Source: Streptomyces katrae (lineage in GTDB: Bacteria; Actinomycetota; Actinomycetes; Streptomycetales; Streptomycetaceae). Taken from it: a stretch of 64,000 nucleotides of DNA. Made by a program: the position numbers and the translations under genes. Shown here piece by piece: positions 43,271-52,299 of this stretch. The notes under the pieces were generated by a model. That model had not been told where the DNA came from. It was given only the letters and a program-made list of their open reading frames with translations, and made no database searches. Location of the stretch: assembly GCF_000717655.1 (NCBI RefSeq), contig NZ_JNZY01000037.1, positions 3,617 to 67,616 on the forward strand, read 5' to 3'. Each line of letters begins with the position of its first letter. Positions within the stretch are counted from its first letter, which is position 1.

Positions 43271-44104
43271 ATGACTGACCGGCCCTTGACACTCATGGCC
43301 GTGCACGCCCACCCCGACGACGAGGCCACCGGAACGGGAGGAGTCCTCGCGCGGTACGCGGCAGAGGGCATCCGCACGGTTCTCGTGACGTGTACCGACG
43401 GCGGTTGCGGTGACGGGCCGGGGGGTGTCAAGCCGGGCGATCCCGGGCACGATCCGGCGGCCGTGGCCTTGATGCGCCGTCAAGAACTCGAGGCGAGCTG
43501 TGACGTCCTGAACGTCAGTGATCTGGAGATGCTGGACTATGCCGACTCCGGGATGATGGGTTGGCCGAGCAACGACGCCCCTGGATCCTTCTGGCAGACC
43601 CCCGTGGAGGAAGGCGCCGCCCGGCTCGCGGCCCTCATGCAGCACTACCGGCCCGATGTGGTCGTCACTTATGACGAGAACGGCTTCTACGGCCATCCCG
43701 ACCACATCCAGGCCCACCGCATCACGATGGCGGCGCTCGAGATGACCGCGCTGACACCGAAGGTGTACTGGACGACGATGCCGCGCTCGGCGATGGAGCG
43801 GTTCGGCAAGATCATGCGCGAGTTCCATGAGGACATGCCGGAGCCGGATCCTGCCGAGGCTGCCGCGCTGGCCGACATCGGCCTCCCCGACGATGAGATC
43901 ACCACGTGGGTGGACACCACCGCATTCAGCGGTCAGAAGTTCGACGCGCTCGCCGCACACGCCAGCCAGGGCGAGAACATCTTCTTCGTCAAGATGGGCA
44001 AGGAGAGGTTCGGCGAGTTGATGGGCATGGAGACCTTCGTACGTGTCAAGGACGCCACCGGCGCGGCCGTACCCGAGAACGATCTCTTCACCGGTCTGCG
44101 CTGA
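43271..44104 (+). CDS. PIG-L deacetylase, mycothiol S-conjugate amidase (Mca)-like
   Basis: A 277-residue zinc amidase. 'MAVHAHPDDEATGTGGVLA' gives the AHPDDE metal motif (residues about 11-16), and 'GFYGHPDHIQAHR' supplies the late His. 'TDGGCGDGPGG' and length fit Mca/MshB enzymes, which cut the mycothiol conjugate or deacetylate GlcNAc-Ins. This genus uses mycothiol, so detoxification is a fair guess. The ATG follows GCAGGAGGACTCC. It is a single gene between the MFS relic and the polyketide genes. Confidence 0.85.
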   Translation: MTDRPLTLMAVHAHPDDEATGTGGVLARYAAEGIRTVLVTCTDGGCGDGPGGVKPGDPGHDPAAVALMRRQELEASCDVLNVSDLEMLDYADSGMMGWPSNDAPGSFWQTPVEEGAARLAALMQHYRPDVVVTYDENGFYGHPDHIQAHRITMAALEMTALTPKVYWTTMPRSAMERFGKIMREFHEDMPEPDPAEAAALADIGLPDDEITTWVDTTAFSGQKFDALAAHASQGENIFFVKMGKERFGELMGMETFVRVKDATGAAVPENDLFTGLR

Positions 44105-44522
44105 CCCGACCGTCCGGCCGTGCACCCGCCAGCCGGCATCGCGCGGCCCGTGACAACGGCGTCTGATGGCGGTGCGGCTTGCCTGAACGGGGCTGCCCAA
44201 CGCCGACTTGAGGGTTGATCGTGCCGTGTGGAGTCCGAGGGCGGTCGCCGTCCGGCGGGGAAGTCGCGGACGGCCAGAGGGGTGAGGTGCTTGAGCCGTC
44301 CAGGAGCCGCAATTGCGGAACCTGGGAACGCCGGGGTGACCCGGTCGGACGGGTGTCTGTGAACAGCAGCGTTCTCCTGATGACACTTTTGTGTACTGCT
44401 GAGCACTATCGGACCGGTTTGCGCTCACGGGCTGCGACGATGGGTCGAGGCTGTTCAGCCGCCCGCCCGGAACGCGTCACCCACGCCGGGGCGTCTCTCC
44501 ATCACCGCTGGGATGCGTGTCC
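44105..44522. other. Intergenic stretch before the polyketide synthase
   Basis: No gene seen in 418 bases. It should contain the promoter of the polyketide unit. An AT-richer patch near 44370-44400 (TGATGACACTTTTGTGTACTG) is the likely promoter area; I see no clear boxes. Confidence 0.45.
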
Positions 44523-46430
44523 ATGGCTGTCTTATGCCGTCCTGCCGTCGCCGTGCCCGAGTACGTCATCACCGCAGAGGAGACGCTCGGCTTGGTGCGC
44601 ACCGTGCACCAGGACCATCCCCAACTGGGGCTCGCCCTGCGGTTGATCGAGAACACCGGCGTGGGTAAACGGCATCTCGTGCAGCCGCTCGAGGACACCC
44701 TGCGCCACCCCGGATTCGAGGCCCGCAACAAGCTGTACGAGACGCAGGCGAAAGCCCGGGTCCCGCAGGTGGTGCGGGAGGCGCTGGCGAGCGCCGGGCT
44801 GTCGGCACGTGACATCGATCTGATCGTCTACGTCTCGTGCACCGGCTTCATGATGCCGTCCCTCACGGCGTGGTTGATCAACACCATGGATTTCCGGCCG
44901 GATACGCGGCAGGTGCCGATCGCCCAGCTCGGCTGCGCTGCGGGAGGCGCGGCCGTCAACCGTGCTCACGACTTCTGTGCGGCCTATCCGGGGGCCAACG
45001 TGCTGATCGTGGCGTGCGAGTTCTGCTCGCTGAGCTACCAGCCGACCGACCTGGGTGTCGGCACGCTGCTGTCCAACGGTCTGTTCGGCGACGCCGTCGC
45101 CGCGGCCGTGGTGCGGGGTGAGGGCGGTACGGGAATCCGGCTGGAGCGCAACGGCTCCCATTTGGTGCCGGGGACGGAGGACTGGATCGCTTACGCGGTG
45201 CGCGACACCGGATTCCATTTCCTCCTCGACAAACGCGTTCCGGGAACGATGGAGGCGCTGGCTCCGGTCCTGGCAGGTATGGCGGGGCAGCACGGCTGGG
45301 ACGTTTCCCGGCTCGGCTTCTACATCGTGCACGCGGGTGGCCCTCGAATCCTCGACGACCTCTCCACGTTCCTGGGCGTCGCGCCGGAAGCCTTCCGTTT
45401 CAGCCGCGCCACGCTCACCGAGTACGGGAACGTCGCCAGCGTCGTCGTGCTGGACGCCCTGGCCCGCCTGTTCGACGAAGGCGGCGTGGAGGAAGGCGCC
45501 CAGGGCCTTCTCGCGGGCTTCGGCCCGGGCATCACGGCGGAGATGGCGCTCGGCCGCTGGACGTCGGCGACGGAAACGGTGCTGGTCGGGGCGGCCGCCG
45601 ACGGTGCCCGGGCCGTGGAAGGGCGGGCTCCCGCCCTCCCGCGGGCACGGCAGGGGGGCAGCGCCGCGCTGCGCCCGCCCGCGCCCGCCCGCGCTCCCGC
45701 GTCCGTTCTGGCCGCGGCACAGACGGCCGATGCGCAGCGAGTGCACTTAGGGAACGTTGATCCGCGGTCCCGAGAAGCTGCCGGTGGCGTGGGGACCCGG
45801 CGACCGGACCGATACCCGAGGGAGACATCCGTGTACGCATGCGACACCGGCCGCGCCGAGGGCCTGATCGTGCCGCCCGGCAGTGGCCGGACCATCAAGA
45901 CCGCCGCGCAGGAAGTGACGTTCAAGGTGACGGGCGCCCACTCGGCCGTCGCGTCCACCTTCGAGGTGACGGTGCCACCGGGCTTCGACGTCGGTGCCCA
46001 CACCCACAGCCGCAGTGAGGAACTGTTCTACCTCATCGAAGGCGAACTCGATGTGATGGCCTTCGAGCCGAAGGTCCGGATCCGGGACGACTGGCGGGAG
46101 TGGGAGTCCCCCTCCGGCAGGCGACACGTACGGGCCACGGCCGGCACGATGATCCTGGTGCCGCCCGGCTGCCCGCACGCCTTCGCCAACCCGACCGGCA
46201 GCCCTGCCAGGATGCTGCTCCAGGCAGCTCCACCCCCGGACCACGAGCGCTACTTCGAGGAGTTGCTCGAGCTGCTGAACAGCGGCGGCGAGATCGACCA
46301 GGCGGCCGTGGAAAGGCTCCGGATCCGTTACGACATCGAACAGCTCACCCCCTTGCGGCACATCCCGCCCCGCGCGCTTGCGGCACCGGCCGTCCCCGCG
46401 TCGGCGGGCTCGCAGGAGGCCGCCCGGTGA
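44523..46430 (+). CDS. rppA: Type III polyketide synthase (RppA-like) reading in frame into a cupin domain
   Basis: A 635-residue open frame. Residues 1-360 are a 1,3,6,8-tetrahydroxynaphthalene synthase: the catalytic triad falls exactly at C138 (LGCAAGG), H270 (IVHAGGP) and N303 (TEYGN), and C106 (VSCTGFMMPS) is present as in THN synthases. It condenses five malonyl-CoA to THN. There is no stop after the usual end; a 75-residue Ala/Pro/Arg linker leads into a cupin domain (residues 437-635) resembling the MomA-type THN oxygenase, which is normally a separate gene. Either this is a true fusion or the cupin is also made from its own GTG at 45831. A GTG at 44517 is an alternative start. Confidence 0.85.
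   Translation: MAVLCRPAVAVPEYVITAEETLGLVRTVHQDHPQLGLALRLIENTGVGKRHLVQPLEDTLRHPGFEARNKLYETQAKARVPQVVREALASAGLSARDIDLIVYVSCTGFMMPSLTAWLINTMDFRPDTRQVPIAQLGCAAGGAAVNRAHDFCAAYPGANVLIVACEFCSLSYQPTDLGVGTLLSNGLFGDAVAAAVVRGEGGTGIRLERNGSHLVPGTEDWIAYAVRDTGFHFLLDKRVPGTMEALAPVLAGMAGQHGWDVSRLGFYIVHAGGPRILDDLSTFLGVAPEAFRFSRATLTEYGNVASVVVLDALARLFDEGGVEEGAQGLLAGFGPGITAEMALGRWTSATETVLVGAAADGARAVEGRAPALPRARQGGSAALRPPAPARAPASVLAAAQTADAQRVHLGNVDPRSREAAGGVGTRRPDRYPRETSVYACDTGRAEGLIVPPGSGRTIKTAAQEVTFKVTGAHSAVASTFEVTVPPGFDVGAHTHSRSEELFYLIEGELDVMAFEPKVRIRDDWREWESPSGRRHVRATAGTMILVPPGCPHAFANPTGSPARMLLQAAPPPDHERYFEELLELLNSGGEIDQAAVERLRIRYDIEQLTPLRHIPPRALAAPAVPASAGSQEAAR
45831..46430 (+). CDS. Cupin oxygenase (MomA-like), possibly translated on its own
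   Basis: The GTG at 45831 begins MYACDTGRAEGLIVPPGSG and has the ribosome site GAGGGAGAC at good spacing, so a 199-residue cupin can be made separately from the frame of the preceding polyketide synthase. The cupin motifs are 'GAHTHSRSEELFYLIEGELDV' (part, with H-x-H and Glu) and 'VPPGCPHAFANP'. In related clusters such a cupin oxidises THN to flaviolin. Whether the cell makes a fusion, a separate protein or both cannot be told from sequence. Confidence 0.6.
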   Translation: MYACDTGRAEGLIVPPGSGRTIKTAAQEVTFKVTGAHSAVASTFEVTVPPGFDVGAHTHSRSEELFYLIEGELDVMAFEPKVRIRDDWREWESPSGRRHVRATAGTMILVPPGCPHAFANPTGSPARMLLQAAPPPDHERYFEELLELLNSGGEIDQAAVERLRIRYDIEQLTPLRHIPPRALAAPAVPASAGSQEAAR

Positions 46431-46431
46431 A

Positions 46432-46961
46432 GGGGGCCGTACGCCCGCCGCCGCCGAAACGGCCGTTCCGCTGCCGTGCGCGAGGAGCGGGGAACCCCTT
46501 GGCCCCAGCGGCCCGACGACCGTGCACTACTGGCCGGTGGAACACCTCGACGCCCTCCACTTCGATCCCCTCCTGCACCGGCTCGTCCGCGAAGAGCCCG
46601 TCGCGCTGGTCCGGATGCGGTACGGCGGAGGCCACGCCTGGCTGCTGACCCGCTACGAATACGTCAAGGAGGTGACCTCCGATCCGCGGTTCAGCCGTGC
46701 GCTCACCGTCGACCGTCCGGTGACCGGCATGACACCCCGCGACGTCGCTGCCGCCCGGGGCATCGGCCGCACCGACGCCCCCGAGCACACGCGGCTGCGC
46801 CGCCTCGTGCGCAACCGCGCTGCGCTCACCAGGATCCATCACCACGCGGTGCTGTCGACGCTGCTCCGAAGGCACCGGGGCTGCGGCTTGCAGTGCCGCC
46901 CGAAGAGGTGCGCTGGCGTCGGGGCGCCATCAACCGGGCCCCGCTCCCGCTGGCCCGGTGA
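46432..46961 (+). pseudogene. Cytochrome P450 (CYP158-like) with large internal deletion
   Basis: The first part (VHYWPVEHLDALHFDPLLHRL, AWLLTRYEYVKEVTSDPRFSR, GRTDAPEHTRLRRLVRN) is a normal P450 N-terminus of about 130 residues. It then jumps to another frame with 'GLRLAVPPEEVRWRRGAINRAP', the last 30 residues of a P450. About 240 residues are missing, including the I-helix and the haem-binding Cys. In related clusters this gene encodes the enzyme that couples flaviolin to melanin-like pigment, so that step is lost here. There is no clear start codon in its frame after the cupin stop. Confidence 0.85.
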
Positions 46962-47087
46962 GAGCAGCGCCCGGCGGTCACGACGCCCTGTTCTGAAGCG
47001 CCTCCCGTCCTTGCCTGGCCCGTTTACGGCGCCGGTTCCCACGCCTCGGGGCCGGCGCTTCGGCATGAGAAGCGAAAATCCCCTTGC

Positions 47088-47115
47088 CTAATGGTCAAGA
47101 GTTGTTGACCATTAG
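47088..47115. promoter_or_regulatory. Perfect palindrome, ArsR-type operator
   Basis: CTAATGGTCAA and TTGACCATTAG are exact reverse complements across six bases (gagttg), ending 3 bases before the regulator's ATG. Position and form indicate autoregulation by the ArsR-like protein. Confidence 0.87.
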
Positions 47116-47118
47116 CGC

Positions 47119-47658
47119 ATGCCTACCGATGATCTTCCCGAGACGTTCCACGTCACCACTGACGACCAGCTGCGCGCCGTTTCGAATCTCACGCGTCACC
47201 GGATCATGGCCGTGCTCCGCTTCGAGCCTGCGACGATCACGCAGATCGCCGAGCGGGTGGGCCTTGCGAAGGGGAGTTCCAGCTACCACGTACGGCTGCT
47301 GGAGCGGGCCGGCCTGGTGAAGGTGGTACGAACGCGGAAGGTCCGGGGGGTCACCGAGCGGTACTACGCCATGGCCGCGCGGGCGATCGTGCTGCCGGAT
47401 CCGGGCGAGGGAGGGCCGGACGTGCTGATGCGGCATGCGGTGGCGGACCTGGAGGCAGCGCCGGCCGATTGCGAGCGGCACGTGCGGATGGCGCATCTGC
47501 GGCTCACCGAGGAGCAGTTCGCGGAGCTGGGAGCGCGGCTGCAGGCGCTGGCGGACGAGTACCGGGAACTGTCCGATCCCTCGCTGCCGGACGCGTCTCT
47601 CGTCTTCGCACTGTTCCACCCGGCATCGCGCGTGCAGGCCGAAGGGGAGGCCAAGTGA
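47119..47658 (+). CDS. ArsR-family winged-helix regulator
   Basis: A 179-residue regulator: HTH 'ATITQIAERVGLAKGSSSYHVRLLERAGLVKVV' region (residues 37-70) with wing 'RKVRGVTERYYAMAAR', followed by a helical C-terminal sensor part. No metal-binding Cys set is visible, so it probably senses a small molecule. It is translationally coupled to the MFS transporter by a GTGA overlap, and the perfect palindrome before its start shows likely autoregulation, with the exporter as target. Confidence 0.88.
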   Translation: MPTDDLPETFHVTTDDQLRAVSNLTRHRIMAVLRFEPATITQIAERVGLAKGSSSYHVRLLERAGLVKVVRTRKVRGVTERYYAMAARAIVLPDPGEGGPDVLMRHAVADLEAAPADCERHVRMAHLRLTEEQFAELGARLQALADEYRELSDPSLPDASLVFALFHPASRVQAEGEAK

Positions 47659-48944
47659 CCACAGTTGTCCGGAAGTTGCCGGCCGGTTTCGGACGGCTGT
47701 GGACTGCGCAGACGGTGTCCTCGCTCGGGGACGGGGTGACGCATGCAGCGCTGCCGCTGCTCGCGCTGACGTTGACGCGGGATCCGATGGCGCTCGCCGT
47801 CGTCACGGCCGCCGGAACGCTGCCGTGGCTGCTCTTCGGGGTGCTCGGCGGTGCGCTGGTGGACCGCTGGGACCGTCGGCGCACGATGTGGGTCACGGAC
47901 GCGGCGCGTGCGGTGCTGCTCGCTATACCGGCGACAGCAGCCGCACTCGACGTGCTGAGCATTCCGCTGCTCGCAGCCGTCGCCTTCCTCCTCGGTCTCG
48001 GCGGACTCTTCTTCGACACGGCCGCCACGGCCTATCTGCCGGATCTGCTCGGCCGCGACCCCGCGCTCCTGGAGCGCGCCAACTCCCGCCTGCGCGGCAC
48101 CCAGACCGCCGCGTCCGGCTTCGCCGGGCCGCCTGCGGGCAGTGCCCTGCTCGCGCTCGGGCGGGCGGTCCCGCTGCTCGCCGACGCGGTTTCGTTCGCG
48201 CTCTCCGCACTGCTCGTCCGGTCGCTGCCTGCCGCGCCCCGGCCCGTACCGCAGGCCCGTGAGTCGCTGCTGCGGCAGGCGCGGGCCGGCGCCTCGTACG
48301 TATTGCGGGATCAGTTGCTGCTCGGGCTCGCGTTGCGTCCGGCGGTCGGGAACATCGCCTTCCTCGCCGTGGAGACCGTGCTCGCCCTCTTCGCGCACGA
48401 TCGTCTAGGCATCGACACCTTCGGCTTCGGCCTGCTCCTCACGGCGGAGGCCACCGGCGGTCTGCTCGGCGCGGGCATCGCCTCCCTCCTCGGCCGACGA
48501 CTCGGCACCGGCACCGCGCTGACCTGCACGGCCGCAGTCGAGGGACTCGCCATCCTGGGCCTGGCCGCCGCCCCGAACCCGTACGTCGCCGGCCTCGCGC
48601 TCGCCGTCTGCGGAGCGGGCATGGGCGCCACGATGGTGCTCGGCCCCTCCCTCAGGCAGGCGATCGTCCCCGCCCATCTGATGGGCCGGGTCGCCTCCAC
48701 CTCCCGCATGCTCGCCATGTGCGCCGCCCCCTTCGGCGCCTTCCTCGGCGGCTGGCTGGCCACCACCTACGACGTGCGCACGCCGCTCTACACCGCCGCC
48801 GGCCTCCTCCTCACCATGACCGCCGTCACGTCGACCATGACCAGCAACCGCCGGGTTGAGGCAGCGCTGCGTGCCGCCGCCCCCGCCGACGATCCAGACC
48901 ATCACCTGGCATCCGGGGATCCCGTTCAGGAGCGTGCCATGTAA
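47655..48944 (+). CDS. MFS transporter (MFS_3/enterobactin exporter-like)
   Basis: A 429-residue, 12-helix transporter. 'FGRLWTAQTVSSLGDGVTHAALPLLAL' (part) in helix 1, 'GGALVDRWDRRRTMWVTDAAR' (part) in the loop after helix 2 and 'YLPDLLGRDPALLERANSRL' (part) are typical of the macrolide/enterobactin exporter branch. The GTG start overlaps the regulator's TGA. A drug-efflux role under control of the upstream regulator is the best guess. The C-terminal 35 residues are hydrophilic. Confidence 0.9.
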   Translation: MTTVVRKLPAGFGRLWTAQTVSSLGDGVTHAALPLLALTLTRDPMALAVVTAAGTLPWLLFGVLGGALVDRWDRRRTMWVTDAARAVLLAIPATAAALDVLSIPLLAAVAFLLGLGGLFFDTAATAYLPDLLGRDPALLERANSRLRGTQTAASGFAGPPAGSALLALGRAVPLLADAVSFALSALLVRSLPAAPRPVPQARESLLRQARAGASYVLRDQLLLGLALRPAVGNIAFLAVETVLALFAHDRLGIDTFGFGLLLTAEATGGLLGAGIASLLGRRLGTGTALTCTAAVEGLAILGLAAAPNPYVAGLALAVCGAGMGATMVLGPSLRQAIVPAHLMGRVASTSRMLAMCAAPFGAFLGGWLATTYDVRTPLYTAAGLLLTMTAVTSTMTSNRRVEAALRAAAPADDPDHHLASGDPVQERAM

Positions 48945-49107
48945 GGCTCCGTGAGGTCGTTGAGCCGGTGCTGAATCCAGCTCGGCGTTCCTCGCCTCGG
49001 CCGCGGAGCGTCGGGCGCCTGGCCTCCACGGGATGCAACGAGTGGCCCGGTGGGCCGGGTGCGCCGCCGTCAACGTCGGCCTAGTCCGGTGGGGCCCCGT
49101 GGCTGGG

Positions 49108-49626
49108 TCAGAGGCCTGGCGGGGGCGTCAGGCCGAACCTGGAGATGACGTCGGGCAGCCAGGCGGGCTTCCCGAGCACGAGCCCGTACTTGGCGGCGAG
49201 CACCGGTACTGCGTCCTCGGCCTGCGGCTGCCCATCGGCGAGCATCTCGGCCACCTCGCGGAAGAAGTGTTCGAATCCGGCCGGACTGATGATCTCGATC
49301 ATTCGGGCGGGGACGGGCCCGGCGTTCCACATCGTGTGCAGTTCCCCGCGCGGCTTGGTGATGTAGCCGCCGGCGCCCAGAACGGTTTCACGGTCGCCGG
49401 AACGGAACCCGATCTCGCCTTCGGTGACGATCGAGTACTCGTCCTCTCGGGTGTGCAGGTGGGGCGGCACCAGTGCCCCGACCGGGAAGGGGTGCTCAAC
49501 GACGGAGACTGCGCCGCCGGTGTCTTCCCCCCACAGCTTGAAGGCGACGCCGATCGAGCCGAGGAAGCCCTCGGAGCCCTCGCCGGGGCGAACGATGGTG
49601 AGCGGCGGGGCCAGCGGCTCTGTCAT
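49108..49626 (-). CDS. Cupin-domain protein
   Basis: A 172-residue single-cupin protein: 'FPVGALVPPHLHTREDEYSIVTEGEIGF' (parts; H-x-H...E metal set) and 'GELHTMWNAGPVPARMIEIISP' (late His). The metal site is complete, so it may be a dioxygenase, isomerase or sensor; the substrate is unknown. The ATG at 49626 has GAGGAGTG at 6 bases. It diverges from a TetR gene 82 bases away and is the likely target of that regulator. Confidence 0.83.
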   Translation of the reverse strand: MTEPLAPPLTIVRPGEGSEGFLGSIGVAFKLWGEDTGGAVSVVEHPFPVGALVPPHLHTREDEYSIVTEGEIGFRSGDRETVLGAGGYITKPRGELHTMWNAGPVPARMIEIISPAGFEHFFREVAEMLADGQPQAEDAVPVLAAKYGLVLGKPAWLPDVISRFGLTPPPGL

Positions 49627-49639
49627 GGCGATCACTCCT

Positions 49640-49680
49640 CGACAGAATTTGGAGATACACTGGTGTTCTCTTAAAAAGTC
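49640..49680. promoter_or_regulatory. Divergent promoter region with a weak inverted repeat
   Basis: An AT-rich island (GGAGATACACTGGTGTTCTC, then TTAAAAAGTCTCC) lies between the cupin and TetR genes. ACAC/GTGT and GAGA/TCTC halves face each other, which could be the TetR operator. The symmetry is imperfect. Confidence 0.4.
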
Positions 49681-49708
49681 TCCACCGCATACGGCAGGAC
49701 GTCAACAA

Positions 49709-50317
49709 TTGAGTGATCAGCAGCGTTCGGCGGCACCGCGTGGCTACGAGATGCGCAAACGCGCCGAGGATGTGGGCCGGACGCGGCAGCGCATCATCGA
49801 AGCCGCGGTGCATCTGCACGGCACCGCCGGCCCGGCGTCGACGAGCATCGCGGCGATCGCCGAGCGTGCCGGTGTCACTCGGCTGACGGTGTACCGGCAC
49901 TTTCCGGATGAGACCGCCCTGTTCGAGGCGTGCTCGGGGCACTGGCTGTCGCGGCAGCAGCTGCCCCGGCCCGAACGGTGGAGTGCGTTCGAGAGTCCCC
50001 TCGAGCGACTCACGGCCGGGCTCGCCGACCTCTACCGCTTCTATCGCGCGGGCGAGCAGATGCTGACGCTGGTCATCCGCGACCAGCACGCCGTACCCGA
50101 GTCGGTCCGCGAGGCTCGAGCGGCGATGAGCCGAAACTACGTCGAGGTGCTGGCCGGTGCCTGGTCTGAGGCCGACGCCCCGGTCCGGCGGGCGGTGATC
50201 GGGCATGCCGCTTCGTTCTCGACGTGGCGCTCTCTGTGCCGGGAGCAAGGGCTCACGGACGACCAGGCAGTCGAGGTCATGGTCACGCTGGTGGAAGCGG
50301 TCGACGCAAAGGCGTGA
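49709..50317 (+). CDS. TetR-family transcriptional regulator
   Basis: A 202-residue regulator: HTH 'TRQRIIEAAVHLHGTAGPASTSIAAIAERAGVTRLTVYRHFPDETALF' region (parts, residues 24-72), then a helical sensor domain. I chose the TTG at 49709 (SDQQRSAAPRGYE...) because CAGGAC lies 8 bases upstream and relatives begin similarly; the ATG at 49751 is the alternative and lacks a ribosome site. It probably regulates the divergent cupin gene. Confidence 0.82.
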   Translation: MSDQQRSAAPRGYEMRKRAEDVGRTRQRIIEAAVHLHGTAGPASTSIAAIAERAGVTRLTVYRHFPDETALFEACSGHWLSRQQLPRPERWSAFESPLERLTAGLADLYRFYRAGEQMLTLVIRDQHAVPESVREARAAMSRNYVEVLAGAWSEADAPVRRAVIGHAASFSTWRSLCREQGLTDDQAVEVMVTLVEAVDAKA

Positions 50318-50511
50318 GGATCTGCTCGCAGGCCGGTGCGTACCGGCGGGCAGGCGTCAGATCGGCCGTTTCCCCGCTGGTGGCGCTGCCGGACGCGGCC
50401 CAAGCGGAATCGTTCGATTCGGAGAATCGCTCATGCCGATCGGTACGGGCGACCCGGATTGTTGGAAGTTGCGGAACCGCCGATGTTCCTCAGTCCGGCG
50501 CGAGCTGCTTG

Positions 50512-51837
50512 TCACGAGTCCTGGGGCGGACGCTGTCCCGGTGTCCCGGTCGGCTCATTTGCCTCCCCCAGGTAGCTCAGGGCTTGGCGGAAGTCGGCGA
50601 GGGCGGGCTGGAACTCGCTGGTGGCGGTGTGGAAGGTCGATCGGTCGATCAGGATGCCGGCCAGTGTTCGCGTTCCCTCTGCCGGGTCGTGCTGAGACAG
50701 TCGGCGGGCCAGGCTCACACCGTCGTCGAACAGGGAGCGCACTTGCTCCGCGGACAGGTGGGTGCGGTTCTGCCAGTAGACGGCGGAGCGGATGGTGAGG
50801 ACGCGATGCAGGCGGACCAGTTCGGCCAGGTGCCGGTCCGGGTCTTCGGCGGCTCGCGGAGCGAGGGTGTCCACCTCTTCGCGGAGGGTATGACGGCTGT
50901 CGAAGTAGCGCTGCTTGACATCGGGCGACCACTGGATGGGCGCAGCCCCCGAGGGCGGACGCGGCCCGTCGGACGCAGGCCGATCGCTTTCGGCGCCGGA
51001 GAAGGTCAGCAGGACCGCCCAGAACGACGCCTGGTAGCCACCCCAGGAATTTCGCTCACCGGTATCGGCCAACTCCGTCAGCAAGGTGAGTGCCTCTTGC
51101 CGCACGAGGGCCGCCTGCCGGCCTCGGCCGTGGGTGTCGAGCATCCGTGCGTACCCGATGAGCGAGTAGAGATGGCAGGCTATCGAGTCGCCGCCGTTCG
51201 CGGCTTCGGCCGCTTCCATGTTGACGAGTGTCTCGAAAGCGGCGAGTGCTTCGTCGGAGCGGCCGGCGTCATGGAGGGCGGCGATCCACTCCAGGAGTGA
51301 CCAGGCGAGAGCCCCGCTGCGGGGCCCGCCGGGCAGGATCGCTGCAACCAACTCGGTCAGGACATCGGCAGCTTCGGCATACCGGCCTTCCTCGGAGAGT
51401 CCGGCAGCCCACTCATGCAGCCCATTGACCACGGGGACTCCGGACAGTTCGGCCTGTGCACGGCTGATGGCGATCATCTCGGCGCGCATGGCGAGTCCGT
51501 CGGCGCGTCGGCCCACGGTGTACAGCTCTCTCTGGCACGTGTTGAGGGCCTGGTACAGAGCGCCCGCGCGGGCTGGTTCGGCCGGATCGATGGACCGCGC
51601 CGCGGCCACCGCTTCCTCGCACAGAGCCAGAGAGGATGCATGCCTTTTGCCGGAGCCAGTGTCGTAGCTCAGACGTTGCAGGGCCCTGGCCAAGAGCGGT
51701 AGGTACGAGGCGGGGCTGACCTGGGCGAGCACGCGATAGGCGTCGACTTCCTCGCGCGGCGTGCGGCGTCCCGAGGCGAGCAGCACATTCCGCGCTCGCA
51801 CAATGTCGTCCTGATCGACTTTCCCCGAGTGATTCAT
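50512..51837 (-). CDS. Tetratricopeptide-repeat protein
   Basis: A 441-residue cytoplasmic helical protein with TPR-like repeats of about 40 residues (for example 'ALYQALNTCQRELYTVGRRADGLAM' and 'EWIAALHDAGRSDEALAAFETLV', parts). There is no DNA-binding or enzymatic domain. Similar proteins are the TPR parts of Streptomyces regulators and may serve as protein-binding scaffolds. The ATG at 51837 is the only good start. The partner is unknown. Confidence 0.7.
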   Translation of the reverse strand: MNHSGKVDQDDIVRARNVLLASGRRTPREEVDAYRVLAQVSPASYLPLLARALQRLSYDTGSGKRHASSLALCEEAVAAARSIDPAEPARAGALYQALNTCQRELYTVGRRADGLAMRAEMIAISRAQAELSGVPVVNGLHEWAAGLSEEGRYAEAADVLTELVAAILPGGPRSGALAWSLLEWIAALHDAGRSDEALAAFETLVNMEAAEAANGGDSIACHLYSLIGYARMLDTHGRGRQAALVRQEALTLLTELADTGERNSWGGYQASFWAVLLTFSGAESDRPASDGPRPPSGAAPIQWSPDVKQRYFDSRHTLREEVDTLAPRAAEDPDRHLAELVRLHRVLTIRSAVYWQNRTHLSAEQVRSLFDDGVSLARRLSQHDPAEGTRTLAGILIDRSTFHTATSEFQPALADFRQALSYLGEANEPTGTPGQRPPQDS

Positions 51838-52290
51838 AACGGAGATTGTGGGTGCCCCGGAGAGGGCCGAACAAGGCTGGTCCGCTGTGCTGTTCCTCCT
51901 ACGAAAACATGCGCTGACCTGTCATGATGGGTGTGACATCACTTTCCCTTGAGGCGTATCGCCAAGCCCGGCCATCAAGTGCGTGCGGGGTGTCCTGCGT
52001 GCCACCGCTGCGCGTGGCCCGCCCGAGTGTTGCCCGCCTCCTGGGACCAGAGCGTGACGCTGTTGATGTGGAACTGGCGGGAGCGGCGCGAGGCGCTGAG
52101 CCGGGGCCGGTGGCGTCGAAGTGATCTTGAGCTGTGGATCATGGTGTGGTGATACGGCGCCACTGACTGTCCGGTGTCGAGTGGGGAATTGCTTCCCAGC
52201 CGGTGCGCGGGTGCGCCTGCCTGCCGACGAGGTATCGAGTCAGGCAGACGTCGCGGCCCGTCGTGGGCTGGTCGCATCCGCCTGCCGTTA
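51838..52290. other. Intergenic stretch, no gene seen
   Basis: About 450 bases without a convincing frame. A minus-strand frame around 52150-51980 looks slightly coding ('FHINSVTLWSQEAG'), but I cannot match it and it has no start. Confidence 0.4.
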
Positions 52291-52299
52291 TCAGGAGGC

